A stretch of 64,000 nt of DNA from Serendipita indica DSM 11827 (GCA_910890315.1 CAJVGD010000012.1:744001-808000); one strand, 5' to 3'; shown: positions 1 through 12,531, counted from the first letter of the stretch. Program-made: numbers and translations. Notes: a model not told the origin generated them from the letters alone.

Positions 1-240
1 TCCTCCAATTGACCACGTTCATGCAGAGTGATTGCAAGGTTGTGCATTGCGTCGACCGTGTCGAGGTGCCGTCGTCCGAGGATGTCTAGCCGCAGAGCGA
101 GTACCTCTCGCTGAATCGTTTCTGCTTCCTCCAACTGACCACGTTCATCCAGTGTGGCTGCAAGTTCGTGCATTGCAGTGACCGTGTCTAAATTTCGTGG
201 CCCAAGGATGTCTAGGTGCAGAGAAAGTATTTCTCGCTGC
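1..240 (-). repeat. TPR-coding 126-base tandem repeats, copy A (start of array)
   Basis: About two units of the 126-base (42-residue) repeat are visible, with the same consensus as the arrays at 16265-17776 and 25633-27144. The array continues outside the window, so its unit number cannot be read. Confidence 0.85.
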
Positions 241-2826
241 ATTGTTTCTGCCTTTTCCAGTTGACTAAGCACCCGTAATGTCCCCGCGAGAAGAGACATC
301 AGCCATAGTGAGTCTTTATGCCTTTGGCCAAGAGCGGCCATAACATTCGGAAGAGCAACTTCCAATAAATCTTGGCATGCATTCCAATCTGCCAAAGACT
401 GATAGAATTTGTCGAAAGCCAATGCGCTAGCGACGTGCTGCGACTGAACAGATCGAGGGATGCTGTTGACATGCGCGAGGAGTTGCCATCGGTGTCCATT
501 GCTACTCTCAAATGGCTGGGTTGCGCCAAGCAATAGCTGTGCTGTCATACGTATATAGGTAAAATTCTCTTCTTCGTTCAGTCCATCCTTGATATATGTT
601 TGAAGGAGTGGGTGAACAGTGTAGAATAGCCCGTCAGTTGAAACACTGATCAGAGACGCGTGCAAAGCCGAATCTACAGTATCTTGGAACGTAATCTCAT
701 CCCATTCCAACCCAAAAATTCCTTCTAGCTTTGTAATAAATACTTTATCACTCTCTGGTGGGGCCCAGCTCGCCCTGAACACGGGTGTGATAAATTTTGA
801 CTCGGTCGATTGCTGGAATAGCGCGTATGGAATGAGGGAGTGGTGAAGAAATGCGCATATTCTCATAAAATCCTGTGTTTTAGTCGGTAGACGGCGAAAA
901 GACAGGTCGAACGCAGTGTATGTCGAGGACGGATAATGTGTTCCCTCACCCGGAGCCTTGCTCATCAATCGCTTTCTATGCTTGCGGAAACTTTCGAGGT
1001 ATGTATCCGGACGCTGTGTAGTGCGGATGTAAGCCCCGCCTGAGTGACCGCCAGTGCCAGCATTCCAAGCTCCCTTACAATCTCCACAGACTTGATTCCA
1101 GATGTACGTGGGATATTGGAGACTGTATGAAGGAGGTTTATGGCCTCATTCTCCTCCAGCTCGCCGACAGGAATCGCGCCGTTGGGAGCGTGGCCAATGC
1201 AGCCTCTATTCCGTGTCGTGATGATGATTGCTCCATGAGTAGAACTTGGGAGGTATGAATGGAGATTGAGCCCAGGTGAATCTGCGTTGTCGATAAATAG
1301 CAGCCATCTTTCCTCCTTGCTATCCAGGTACGATACTGCGTCCTTCCATGTCATACTGTGGTATTCAGTGCCCAAGGAGCGAATTGACCGCTCCAAGTCC
1401 ACTTCTAGCTGGGCCTGACTGGATGCGTCGACGACAATTACCTGAGTGAAACTTGGGGAGCATTAGAAATTCTGTAATATGCATGTAACATCGCACCTGC
1501 TCCTATTCTCCCTGATCCATCTCGTGGCAAGTTGAGTTTTCCCAGAGCCTCCAAGACCATGAAGAATGCATCGCGGTTGGCGCCACACATTGCCATGGTG
1601 AAGAAGTTTCTGTGTGATAAGGGACTGAAGTTTTGGTCGCTCGATGTAGCTTATCGATAATGGTGGGAGCAGCTTCGGTCGCAATACTTCCCGTGCAGCC
1701 GACTCTCCTCTTGCGGCACCTATGAATTGATCAATAAGCTAAGTGGGATTGACGTTTACACGGTGCTACTCACTACGACAGGTGTCTTCTCTTGTCCACT
1801 TCTCACCACAGCAGGTTGCGCTGCTGGAGTAGTCTTTGAGATGATGAAGAACGGTGCGATAATTGTCGCTATCTGCTGCATGGAACCTGACCAGATCTTC
1901 GTGGCTGGCATGCAGGACGATAGTCGTGGCGTTTCGATCACCAGAGATGACCGCCGCGTGATGAGGAACATTCTATGACATAGTCAGCATCGGATCAACC
2001 TGTCTAAATTCGCAACGAACCAACTTCCTCCTCTTTCTCTCTGCAGGTGTCTTGTATGCTTCACAGAAGAATATACTGTTGAACTTCTCGCTCGCAGCGA
2101 CATACAGACTCTGGACGTTTTCGAGTTCAGACGAGTGATTCTCAAGATCTTTGAGGAGAACATTTGTCGTTTTCGTATACATTGATGCGAAGCGGTTGAT
2201 CATGGTCAGGAGAGTTGTGCCCTCGAGGCCAGAGTGGGGAGTTCCGAAGAAAAGGATCGCATGAGTAGAAACCAAGATGTCTCGTAGATCGCACTTTGAC
2301 TCCGGGTTCTGATTGTGACAGATCACGAGCGCCTAGACGAGCGTCAACACAGGAGGCTTCAGCTTGACTGTGACGAACCCATTTGAGGACGATACCTCCT
2401 ATATTGTGCGCAACGAAGATTATAGGACGCTAGGTGTTGTTCAGAGTATGCCCCTTCGCAGTAGGTGTTTACTTACTCGAGGTGCGTGCGTGCGTTGCCT
2501 TGAAAGAGCTTGAGCCAGTCCTTCGGCATGACGACGCATTGTTTGAGTGGATACGCATTCTTTACTCTGTGTATCGGCGTCGTAACCATAACTGAGGATT
2601 CGTGCGTTGGGCAAGTTGGAAGGCAAGAGATCCCGTAGCCATAGGATCCCGTCGTCTGTTGTCCATGTCTCTTCTCTGTGACCATCTAGACCATGAATGG
2701 CGACAATACTGATAAAGCACGCTCAGCAGCGACCACGTGCCTTGCGCATGCCACTCACTCGACGACAGGATCAGTCCCTGGTGATAGTTCCAGAAATCCA
2801 AGGTCATCAATCTTCGATTTGGACAT
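1..2826 (-). CDS. NLR copy A: hydrolase-like/NB-ARC/TPR protein, 3' end outside window
   Basis: Same exon plan as the two complete copies at 13640 and 23008: the start codon is at 2826, exon 1 is 2759-2826, the P-loop exon is 1497-1719, and the last exon runs from 1451 off the left edge. Seen: a hydrolase-like N-terminus with AHNIGG in place of a GHSxGG elbow, the P-loop GLGGSGKTQLA, a Walker B-like WLLFIDNAD, and at the edge about two 42-residue TPR units. Family knowledge: this architecture is a fungal NLR, an intracellular sensor of the kind linked to self/non-self recognition and programmed cell death. Odd: a C run at 1034-1037 is one base shorter than in the sister copies, which breaks the frame after VTQAG; beyond it the old frame stays open to the edge. 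This is either an inactivated copy or a homopolymer error. It is inverted relative to copies B and C. Confidence 0.8.
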
Positions 2827-2834
2827 GGTCTGCT

Positions 2835-3030
2835 TCACTGTCCGTTCTTCAAGTCCTTGGTTATGCCGTTTAACTGGCGTCCAATCTCCTGAGCAGTGGT
2901 TTGTGAGGAGTGTCCGAAGGCGTGAGGAGGCCCCTTGAAGTACGCGTAGTTGCCCAGCTCGATGTCGCTGGTGTTGGTCGGGAACAAGAGCAGTTCTCTT
3001 TGGACTGCGGGTGCGGCGCTAAACAGCTGG
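2835..3030 (-). other. Conserved reading frame just upstream of NLR copy A
   Basis: A frame of about 60 residues containing QRELLLFPTNTSDIELG and later AFGHSSQTTAQEIGRQLNG ends with a stop codon 8 bases before the NLR start codon. The same frame is kept upstream of the other two NLR copies (13441-13625 and 22818-22999). It lacks a clear start of its own and may be the end of a spliced upstream exon, a relic of a neighbouring gene's 3' end, or an upstream open frame in the NLR leader. I do not recognise the family. Confidence 0.45.
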
Positions 3031-3420
3031 CAAGGAGAATGGCAGGGCGAACGAGGTCCTGATTGGTGATAAAATGAAGTTGTTTCAAGATTATGCGCCA
3101 ACCACTAATCTGAGTAAGGATTGGGCTGACTGATTTCGGGTTGTTGGCGGTTGAGCGCAAACACAGTCAGTGCCCCTATCCAACGAGCCAAATCTCCTGG
3201 ACACTGTAAGTGTGCGATACCGAATTCATTCAAACGAAGATCTTCACCTTTATTGCTGGGTGGATGCGTTTACGAGGATTCCACCCCCTGCTCGACTTGA
3301 CTTTGAAGGATCCATTTGAGCACTGTGACGAGCCCGAATATGATCGTGCAGGTCGCCATCACCTAGGGTCTGCCCTCTTTGGACCCGACCTCGACATTCA
3401 CGAGGCGCAAAGTACAGGCC

Positions 3421-4863
3421 ATGCCATCAAATCACCCTCAACTTGAACTATCATCGAAACTGGTCAATATACATCCCTAACTGTACTTTTTGCATGGCTA
3501 ATCAACCGCAGACGGCATCATCCCACCCATGTTCTGCCCTTTTGCATGAAAAACATCACGATGCAATCCAAGAGCAACAAATTCTGATTGGATCACTCGA
3601 GTCACAACTGACCTTTGCTCGTGCTTACTTGCAGGCGCTGGAACGAGAGCACAACGCGCATTGTTTCACTCTCTCGGATCTACCGATCAAAAAGTGTCCA
3701 CCAGAGCTTTTGCTGGAGATATTTAGCTATTATCTCGAGGAAGCTGGTCATCAAGCTATCGCCAATCTACTATTCATCTGCAAGAACTGGTGCCAACTCA
3801 TGATGGACAGTCCCCAGATCTAGGCACGTATCGAGGTCACTATCCAGACAGGGAACAATAAATCCTACCTGAAGGCGATGAGTGCATACCTGGCGGCTTG
3901 CATAAGCAGTAGCAAGTGGCTGCTGCTCAGGGTCAGGCTCTGCTTTGAGTCCGAGTCTGAGGCAGCGGACAGATTGCAGTGGCTACTTGGCAAGCTTCGC
4001 ACACATCTCGAGAAGCAAGGTCTTTTCGTATAGAAGGTCGATTACGGAGGACTCGGAAATTATTCAGCGAAGAGAAGGGATACTAATTCCAAGATTCTTC
4101 TGTCGGTGATAACAGGTCCCCAGCGACTGAATATTACTCGTTGGGGAGTATTATGGTGGCAATGCCCGACCGTCCGCTATGCAACGTTGTGCAAGACTTG
4201 TTTCTATTCACTGCACCGAGAATGACACGCCTCTCGGTTCTTGGTCTCTATGGAGGCAAAGAACTCTCCTTGACTCTCCCTGCTGTCATATCACTCAATG
4301 CCCGCGACTGTGATACTCTCTCCTGCGTACAAGCCAACCTGGGCCTACTTCAAGAACTGAAGTTGTTCTACGAGCAGCCTACCGATAAGTTTGACATTCT
4401 TTCTGAGGATCAGGCTCTCCGAACATTGGAAATATACACCGAATATTGAGGTGGAGTCTGGGGATCTGAGCTTTCGAGCTCCTCGCAAGAGATTTCGCTA
4501 CCCAACCTTCGCGATCTAACATTGTCAGGGTACCAGGATCCTTTCAGCCGATACACTGTCAATTTTCCTATGCTGGAGAAGGTGACTTCACATCTCAGCG
4601 GTGGATGGGACGCACGACAGGGTGGACGACCTCGTATATCTCCCGCACCCTTCTTCCGGTCGATCCGGTGTCCTCGAGAGACTGTTCCGCAAGGGGGACG
4701 GAGTTGAAGTGCCCATTATGTCACCGTGCATTCCAGATGGCCCCATCCTCATCAGAGTCATCCAGTTTGTAAACAAGCGAAAGACGCTTTCTCCTGCTCT
4801 ACGCCAGCTGACGGTAATAGCTGATGATGGGACAGCAAAGCCTATAGACTTTTTGAATATATA
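3421..4863 (+). pseudogene. F-box protein gene, copy A, broken
   Basis: Exon 1 (ATG at 3421, starting MPSNHPQLELSSKL) splices at about 3463 to an exon starting near 3512. The product begins with a short coiled stretch, then an F-box-like segment (LPIKKCPPELLLEIF) and a leucine-rich tail ending PIDFLNI. Compared with copy C (20934-22409), the Trp codon after DSPQI is TAG at about 3822, a second in-frame stop lies near 4033, and a third near 4449, so it is a pseudogene. F-box proteins normally act as substrate adaptors of SCF ubiquitin ligases (family knowledge). It is divergent from NLR copy A with about 600 bases between the start codons. Similarity to the other module copies ends at its stop codon, so this marks the right border of copy A. 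Confidence 0.75.
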
Positions 4864-5329
4864 AGTCCTTGTATAGTAGGGTGGTAGATGTTTACATTCA
4901 ATTCCTCGCCGACAAGAACTCTTGGCCTACTCGATGAATCAGTTGCAACTTGATCCCGACCAAAGCCGTTGGAAATTTCCGACATCCGTATACTTGTATA
5001 TCAAAGGCTAGACGACATGTAGTAGACTCAGTGCGGAACAAGGTGACTGTCGAAAACGCAGCCACCGCTCGTAACTGGCCTGTCCGACGCCGGGGCAACG
5101 AATAGCGCTGGGTGTAAATCTTGGACCTGTCCTCGACCTCTGTACGCTCTCCTCTCCCAAATCTCCCCGAGGTCACGCTCAGAACTCGCGCAAAAAGTCT
5201 ATCACAAGCTCGTCGTCCTCGTCGTTGGCGGCGGGTTTATCCATTCAACACGCAGCCAGCCGCTCGTCCGACTTGCGAATCGCGCACATACGCTTGAATT
5301 GTGAAACCTTATAAACCAGAGAATACGCC
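4864..5329. other. Intergenic: duplication border and upstream region of the small membrane gene
   Basis: Unique sequence between the end of duplicated copy A (4863) and the start codon at 5330. The 92-codon minus-strand frame at 4898-5176 shows no family signal and is not supported. No other feature is seen. Confidence 0.5.
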
Positions 5330-5975
5330 ATGGCCAACTGGTGAGCCTGCCGATGTCCGTGCTGCGCCGCTCATTAGCTAACCATCGCCGGATTTCGCTC
5401 GTTGCCTCGTGCCGGTCCTCTTCGCCGTTTCGTCTCCTCGACGCCTTTTCGACGTACATGGTCAATGAACACTCTCTGCGACCGTCGGGCGCGCCAACAG
5501 GGTTGACTACCTCTTTGTCGGAATCATTCTGAGCATTCTCATCGGGGTCGTGTTCGCCATTATCACGATTTCTGAAAAAGTGCAAGGAGCAGTCAAGTAC
5601 GTCCCCCTTCCGACTCTAATCGACGTCATGCTGATCTATATCCCCCGAATAGGAGCACAAAGGCGTCGCTCAACGACAGAGGAGTCGACATTTCTGCAAG
5701 CGGAATGTCCGTCAAGACGAATAAAAACATTTCCAGAGAGGACTATCTCGATGCGACTCAACGGTGCGTGTTGAATTTCGAATTCGGTCGTCTCGAAAAA
5801 CTAATTTGTTCCTCTCAGTGGAATCATCAATACGATGAAAGCCGCGTCCTTTGGAGCCCCCGAGCACCAGAGGTCTCTCTCGGATATTGACAAGCACCGC
5901 AAGGCCGCGCCCGATACGCCACTCGACCAAACGTCGACAAAGAAGCGAAGTATTTTCACCAAGAAGCAAAAATAA
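5330..5975 (+). CDS. Small single-pass membrane protein, 124 aa, four exons
   Basis: Assembled by splice logic: exons 5330-5340, 5501-5596, 5653-5763 and 5819-5975 join in frame to 125 codons including the stop. The first exon holds only 11 coding bases (MAN plus two bases of W). The protein starts MANWVDYLFVGIILSILIGV, a strong N-terminal membrane helix (about residues 7-30), followed by a charged hydrophilic tail with the segment REDYLDATQRGIINTMKAAS and a Lys-rich end (STKKRSIFTKKQK). All introns have GT-AG borders; the first is 160 bases, the others 55-56. I do not recognise the family. Topology suggests a signal-anchored protein with a cytosolic tail (inference). It converges with the GH5 gene, with 344 bases between the stop codons. 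Confidence 0.7.
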
Positions 5976-6319
5976 ATGCCCACTTTTTTGGGTTGACACC
6001 CATGTCATACTATTGCGGTCACGCTCTCAGATTGGTTTTTACTGTTCGGATTAGCTGTGCTTACACCAGGATACCAGCTTTAACAAAATATACGTTGTTG
6101 TTTGTTTGTAACCATCCATTTTGTGAGATACATGTCTGAGAATCATGACCACCAGTGTCTCTATCGTACATAAACAGCCGCTACCGTCCGTATCCGCCTA
6201 TGCTTCTTCGTCATACTGTAACACCGAGCGATGTCTTGCAGTTAATGTAGCTTCCTGTAGACCACACCACTGGCAAACGGCCAAGATGCTGCAGCGAGCA
6301 CGACACCGCTCTGCGCAAG
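5976..6319. other. Intergenic region between convergent 3' ends
   Basis: Lies between the stop codons of the small membrane gene (+) and the GH5 gene (-). Only short shadow frames are present; presumably it carries both 3' untranslated regions. Confidence 0.5.
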
Positions 6320-9300
6320 TCACTGAACGACACATCCATCACAGCACTCCGCCTTTCTCCCGTTATCACCCGCCTGCGACTTTTTGAAATCCGTCCGAGG
6401 TCCCATGCCGACCCAGTTCTCGGGTACATGCAGTTTCTTAAAGTCAATCGCGCCTCCACGTCGCTTGATCGTAATCGTGTATTCGACCTTGCCGTCTGGT
6501 CCCATTTGAGGTTCCTTGGTTTTATCTGTCGTCGTTGTAGTTTCAGACTGGGGTGGAGCCGTAAACGTCGTCGGGATAGGATACCACCATCGCAAGACTT
6601 GGCCGTCAACGCTAACTCTTCCCCCATTGATGCTCACGTCCAAGTCGAGCATATCCTCCTCTCCATCTTCTGGCGCATGTTGGACTTTTGCGCGAGAAGC
6701 CGAGTCATCACCATTGGACGAGATTGAGTTCTTCGGTACGCCACCAGTAGTATACGCGTCTGCCGTCACAGCCGGACCCGGTAATGACGTCGTGCTCGCA
6801 TCATCCAACAGTGGAACCGCAGTCGCCGCATTAGGATTGCCATTGGCAGTGTTGGCGGCTTGTCCCGCACGAACCTCCCTCTTCTCCGCAACAGGAATCC
6901 CAAACGCGCGCTGGACAATATCATCCCTCGCAAAGTGCAACAACGGCACGAAAATCTCCGTGGGCACCTCTTGTTCCACCATCTCGCCTACGATTGTCTC
7001 CGCAGCGGCAATAGCGTCTTCGTCCGTGAACCCAGCACGATCGTCCGCGCCTACGCGGACTTTCATTTCAAACGTCGCGGTCGTGCAGTCCCATTCCCAT
7101 CCACTTGGCGTACCAACGACGGCGAGCGGATAACAGCGTACGAATGCCTTCCATGCGCGTGCGCCGTTGGTGAGGAAGGCGAATGCGCGAGGCGCGGATG
7201 TAAAGTTGGGGAAGGAGAGCGAGTGTGCGCTTTCGGTGTGTACAGTTGCGACTGCGTAGGAAGGTGGTAGGGTCGCTCGAGAGGATGTTGGATCAGTGAG
7301 GGTTAGCGAAGTACTCAAGGATACAGGCGGACTCGAGTATGGCTTGACTAGGTCCGACAGAGTAAGAGTCTTACTCGAGACTTGGAATCCCACTAGCTCG
7401 GTTCCTTTACTCGAGAGAGTCGGCAAGTCGATTCGGATTTGCTCGTCTTCAGTGTTGGTATCGTCATCTTCGACCGCTTGAACAATCGCGGAAACTCGGT
7501 GCTTCTCGTCGCGTGGTGCCGTCGCGGCATGGTTGCTCCGTACAAGCCCAACGTCCTTCTTGAGGCCGGAGATCGAACCAGTCTTGCGCTCGTCGTCTGC
7601 ACTCCAGAGAGAAAGATCTTCGAGATTCCAGCCGTCGCCCCATTTGTGAGAGCTGTCGGGACAATACGTCCAGGTCGTATACGAGAGCAGATTATCTCCG
7701 TCTGCAGCAGATAACGAGGCATCGAGAGCTTTGACCTAGGCAATATTAGCTTCATCCCCAAGCTAAGGCCGCGCATACCTGTTCTCGATAGTCGCCTCTG
7801 CCCTTTCCTTTTCCGTCACGTCCACCGTAGCTATACTTGTCATCCAACTCCATCGGAATACCAATCTCTCCAATGACAGTCGGGAATGCGCCCATGCGCA
7901 GAGCATCTCCCTTGAGCACACCAAGCTGCTCTCGAATCGACTTTCGAATCGCCTTTTCTCCAACTTTAACCGCAAAAACTGGACTACTGTACTTGCCTAG
8001 CAACAAATGAGCCATATTCTTAAGATTCCCGGCCCAAACTCACCTCGAAGGACACCGAGTGCATCGGCGTTGAACCAGTTCCAATGTCTCGTCATGAGCG
8101 TGAGACCATCATAGTAGTGTGTCGAAAAGCATCCACGTCCAAGTAAGATGTCACTCGACGGATCGTCGTCATCAATCTCCTCGAGAAGCGGTGGCGGGTG
8201 AAAGACGGGTGGCTGGACAAAGGGAATAAGCTCTGGATGATGCACGCGCAACGCCGCGAAATAGTCTTTGATATGCGGTCGGAAATACTCTTCTGCAAAG
8301 TCGACCTTGAACTTTTCGTCGGTAGGATCGTCTGTTAGCTTGTAGAGGAAATAGTCGGGGATGAGAATGTCGGCATCTTTGGGAGCCTGAGGTGCGCGTG
8401 TCGAGCCAGGAGCAGGTGGTGGAGAGCGTCCGTCGGGGGTCGATTGGGACGGGTCCCAAACACCATGGAGTGCCCAGATACACTGACCAAGTTTCCACTC
8501 TGCTGAGCGCGTCCACCCCCATCTTCCATTCACACCATCGACTTCATCCGCCAGCTCTGGTTCGACCCACAACTTGACGCCATTGGGATCAATATCGACG
8601 CTCCCGTTCCGCCGTGGACCAAAGCTACCAAAGTCCCACCACTCGATATCCTCTTGCTTTATCCCCATTCCGAGTCGGAAGGACTGCGCGGGCGAAGGCG
8701 TACTGCCCTTTTTGAGTGCCTGCTGCGGAGCGATCCGCCTTAGGTCTTCGTACCCGATCATCCCCTCGAATGGCTCGTTTATAGAATCCCATCCGATCAC
8801 ACACTCATCCAATAACCCTCCTGCTTCGCGCAACCGTCTCCCGAGATGGGCGACAGCGTTGATGAAATGCGACTGGAGATAGTCTTGAATGTTCATGCCG
8901 TCGATGATACATTTGGGCGCAAAGTGTCGCCCGGCGAAGAAGAGGGTGAAGAGGGTTTGAGATGCGAGGCGTGAATAGTTTGTGCCCCAGATCATGGCGG
9001 GAAAGGATTCCGGGGTGGGCTGGGCTGGTGCTGGATATTCGTTGTGTAGGAGCGCAGCTTGTGTGGCTGTTAGGGACCTAGGATTCATTCCACATGCGAT
9101 AAGAGTCCAATATGGTGCTCCAGAGCCTCCAGTAAAGCGGGACCAGACGTCCTGATGTGGGTCGAGAAAGACGAGAAAGCCATGGGCTTTACAGCGTTGT
9201 AAAATGCGTACAAGATGTTGAATAAACTCTTCGTCGTATTGTTTCCTGCACACGACCAAGCCGAGTGTTAGCCATGTGCATAGTTGCGGGAAAAGTCCGA

Positions 9301-9739
9301 CTTACGGTCCAGCATGTTCGAGGGCCTCCCAGGTAAAAACAAACCTGAGGAGAGTAAACCCCCAGCCACGGAGTCTTGCAAGGTGGATATCGGCCTCGCC
9401 CATGTCGCCAAGTGAGCCTAGGTCAAACCGGAGGGGCTGTTGCTGCTGCTGGCCGTCTGGGCCATGATGCGGAATGTTCATGCGCCGAATCTCGTCCTTT
9501 GTCAATTCGAGCGGCCTTCCGATAAAACTCTGACCGTCGCCTGCTTCGACGGCTTCCCAGAACCCGTCGAGCATCCAGCTCGGTTGGCCGACGGGAGCTT
9601 TGCTGGACCCGCACAAGTTTACACCACGCAAGATGCGCACTCTGGAGTTTTGGTCGACGAAATTGGAGTCGAGTGTGTGGATGTAGTGGGCTGGCAGCGG
9701 TGCGCCGGTTGCAGGAGATGTTGTGGGAATTCGGGGCAT
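6320..9739 (-). CDS. GH5_12 sterylglucosidase-like glycoside hydrolase, 1089 aa
   Basis: Four exons (9306-9739, 8044-9245, 7779-7996, 6320-7735) join in frame to 1090 codons. The N-terminal part has FLVFLDPHQDVWSRFTGG, then GWDSINEPFEG, whose Glu (about residue 295) is the expected acid/base, and PTVIGEIGIPMEL, whose first Glu (about 588) is the expected nucleophile. This is the pattern of fungal GH5 subfamily 12 enzymes (Cryptococcus Sgl1/EGCrP2 group), which remove glucose from ergosteryl-beta-glucoside; glucocerebroside is the alternative substrate. The C-terminal third matches the beta-sandwich tail of that subfamily in position and ends in a Cys-containing tail (ECCDGCVVQ). No signal peptide, so it is probably intracellular (vacuole or cytosol). 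At 1089 residues it is longer than the roughly 850 I expect; an Ala/Thr/Pro-rich linker accounts for part of this. Divergent from the PEPCK gene. Confidence 0.85.
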
Positions 9740-10414
9740 TACTAGAAAAGATGTAGGAGAATGTTAGCAATTAATTGTCGTGAAATGGAGAATATTGGAC
9801 GAGTGGCCAGGACTCGACGGCGTAGAGTACGACGTCAAGTGGAGTGGCTCGATAACTACCACCATTTTGGAAAATGTCAGCGATATTCTGGAGCGCTTAG
9901 AATACGGGTAATAGTACAGGATAACTATGATTAGAACTGGGCTAGCGAGAGGTTTGACCGCGGTAGGTGAGCTTCGACTATATACTGCAAGTGCGCCCGC
10001 GTTCTGCGTGGAAACTCCTGGACCTCCGCGATGGTGTATAGTGTATTATATCCGGTCCGAATGCTGTAATAATCATGTGAGCGTCGCATGTGCAATTCCC
10101 AGACGGGCTTCCGTTTGGCGGCAATGTTGATTCCGCTCCCTATGCACATATAAGAATGCGAGTCTGCCTGCGACGATGGCACCCACCAATCCTTGCACGT
10201 ATTGATTATTGTGCGTATTTTACAGCTCTTTTACTACTAGATTAACCATCTCTGGCCATCCACCCGCTAATCTCGCACTTTGCTCCCAACCAAGCAGTTC
10301 CTCTTTCTCAAAGGGCTCTCCCTCGTCTGTATTCTACACGAGCTGTGCGTCACTTTTCGTCTTGGACCCGTCCACGACTCCCTTTGCTAATCTGTTTCGT
10401 GCTTGCTGCCGCAG
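9740..10414. promoter_or_regulatory. Divergent intergenic region between the GH5 and PEPCK genes
   Basis: A 675-base region between two divergent start codons, so it should carry both promoters. A pyrimidine-rich stretch lies just upstream of the PEPCK start (about 10200-10410), typical of fungal promoters. A palindrome-like ACGACGTCAAG at about 9828 resembles a CRE half site, but no element can be assigned from sequence alone. Confidence 0.4.
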
Positions 10415-12531
10415 ATGGTGCACACCCCGCATTACCAGACTCCGTATATCACCCCCTACATCGTCCACGCACCCCACCACGGTGTCGACGAGGGCAACAC
10501 CTGTGAGTCCCTTTTCTTCAAAATTTTGTTGCCGTTCCAGACCGATCTTGGTCGTTGGGGGGTGGCGACGCTGCCAGAGGCAATCTACACGCATCGAATG
10601 ACCAAAATCATCTCCTTGCATGCTCTTGATTTGGATCCGAGCGGTCATTCGCCCCCGCACACGTGAACGCCTTCGCCAAAACGCGCTACACGAAATGCAT
10701 CACGGGGTCCCCCTTTCTGCAAGTGCCGCGCTTGTCGTCGTTTTCCCGTTTCATCATGGCTTGTATTCTGACTATTCTCTTGGAAAGTCATCGGTCAGGA
10801 TATAGAATACTTCTCCCAGGCTGGCTTCGACATGTCCAAGATTCATCTCAAGCGCAACGCGCCCGTCGCTCAGCTCTACGAAGACGCGATCCGCAACGAG
10901 GGTGCCGTTCTCTCCTCGACCGGTGCCCTCATCAACTTTTCAGGCAAAAAGACGGGCCGTAGTCCCAAGGACAAGCGTATCGTCTACGAGGAAACGTCCA
11001 AGGATGACATTTGGTGGGGCCCAGTCAACATCAAGATGGACGGGCACACGTTTGAGATTAACCGTGAGCGTGCCATCGACTATCTCAATACACGCGACCT
11101 CGTCTACGTCTTTGACGGCTTTGCTGGGGTATGTACTCGTTCATTAGGCGCTTCTAGCCATCTCATTCTCCTTAGTGGGATCCCAAATACCGCATCAAAG
11201 TCCGAGTCATCTGCGCCCGTGCTTATCATGCCCTCTTCATGAACAACATGCTCATCCGCCCGACCGAAGAGGAGCTCAAGGACTTTGGCGAGCCCGATTT
11301 CATCATTTACAACGCTGGTCAATTCCCAGCCAATCGTTTCACGACGGGTATGACCTCGACGACCTCTGTCGAGATCAACTTTAAGCGCATGGAAATGGTC
11401 ATCCTCGGTACCGAATACGCTGGCGAAATGAAAAAGGGCGTCTTCTCCGTCATGCACTACCTCATGCCCGTCAAATTTGGCCAACTGTCCTTGCACTCGT
11501 CGGCCAATGTCGGCATGGAAAACGGCGACGTCACCCTCTTCTTCGGTCTCTCCGGCACCGGCAAGACGACGCTCTCTGCAGACCCAGCACGTCAGCTCAT
11601 TGGCGACGACGAGCATGTGTGGTCCGACGAGGGTGTGTTTAACATTGAGGGTGGCTGCTACGCCAAGACGATCAACCTCTCTGCGGAAAAGGAGCCCGAA
11701 ATCTTTAACGCCATTCGCTTTGGCTCGATTCTCGAAAACGTCGTGTTCGATATCAATAGCCGCAAGGCCGACTATGACGACGTGTCCATTACGGAGAATA
11801 CGCGCTGTGCGTATCCTATCGACTTTATCCCGAATGCGCGTATCCCTTGCGCAGTCAATTCGCAGCCCAAGAATATCATCATGCTCACGTGTGATGCCTA
11901 TGGTGTCCTCCCGCCTGTCAGCAAACTCTCGCCTGAGCAGGCGAGCTACCACTTCCTTGCTGGTTACACCTCGTGCGTCCCTCTCTCCTTTTCACTGCGT
12001 TTGTTCACTCTTGTATAGGAAGACACCTGGAACCGAAGACGGTGTGCTAGAGCCCGTCCCAACGTTCTCCACCTGCTATAGTGCTCCGTTCATCGTCCTC
12101 CACGTACGTTGACCCTTACTCGCATACGTCACATCCTCACATTCCCTTAGCCATCCCGCTACGCTGAAATGCTCGCCGATCGCATGGAAGCCACCAATGC
12201 CAGCTGCTGGCTCGTCAACACGGGCTGGACAGGCGGCAAATACGGCACAGGTCGCCGGTGCCCACTCAAATACACACGCCGAATCGTCGACGCGATTCAC
12301 TCTGGTGAACTCTTGAATGCCGAGTATGAAAACTTTGACGTGTTCAACTTGACGATCCCGACGCACATTGAAGGTGTGCCTCGCGAGATTTTGAACCCGA
12401 GTTTGGCTTGGCAAGATAAGAATGCGTTTACGCGCGAGGTACGCAAGTTGGGTGCCATGTTCACAAAGGCGTTTGCGCTCTATATGAAGGATGTGAGCGA
12501 AAAGGTTCGTGCGGCGGGACCTCAGCTATGA
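10415..12531 (+). CDS. PCK1: Phosphoenolpyruvate carboxykinase (ATP), 563 aa
   Basis: Exons 10415-10502, 10788-11128, 11176-11972, 12019-12103 and 12151-12531 join in frame to 564 codons. The enzyme turns oxaloacetate plus ATP into phosphoenolpyruvate, CO2 and ADP, the first committed step of gluconeogenesis in the cytosol. Seen: the kinase-1a P-loop [13 protein letters not shown] (about residues 266-278), [11 protein letters not shown], the conserved [20 protein letters not shown], and [12 protein letters not shown] formed across intron 3. Length and motifs are those of the ATP-dependent (yeast/bacterial) class, not the GTP class. The first intron is 285 bases, long for this window, and splits the protein after residue 29. 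Transcription is probably under glucose repression, as in other fungi (knowledge, not seen). The long open frame on the opposite strand is a codon-bias shadow. Confidence 0.95.

Noticed and set aside
1727-1978. 83-codon plus-strand frame opposite NLR copy A
   Set aside because: Antisense to the hydrolase-like exon and intron; the same shadow appears in the other copies at 14488-14808 and 23856-24176.
6516-7133. 205-codon plus-strand frame
   Set aside because: Antisense to the last GH5 exon, with no family signal and no start context.
11104-11952. 282-codon open frame on the minus strand
   Set aside because: Antisense to PEPCK exons 2-3; explained by codon bias of the strongly conserved plus-strand gene.
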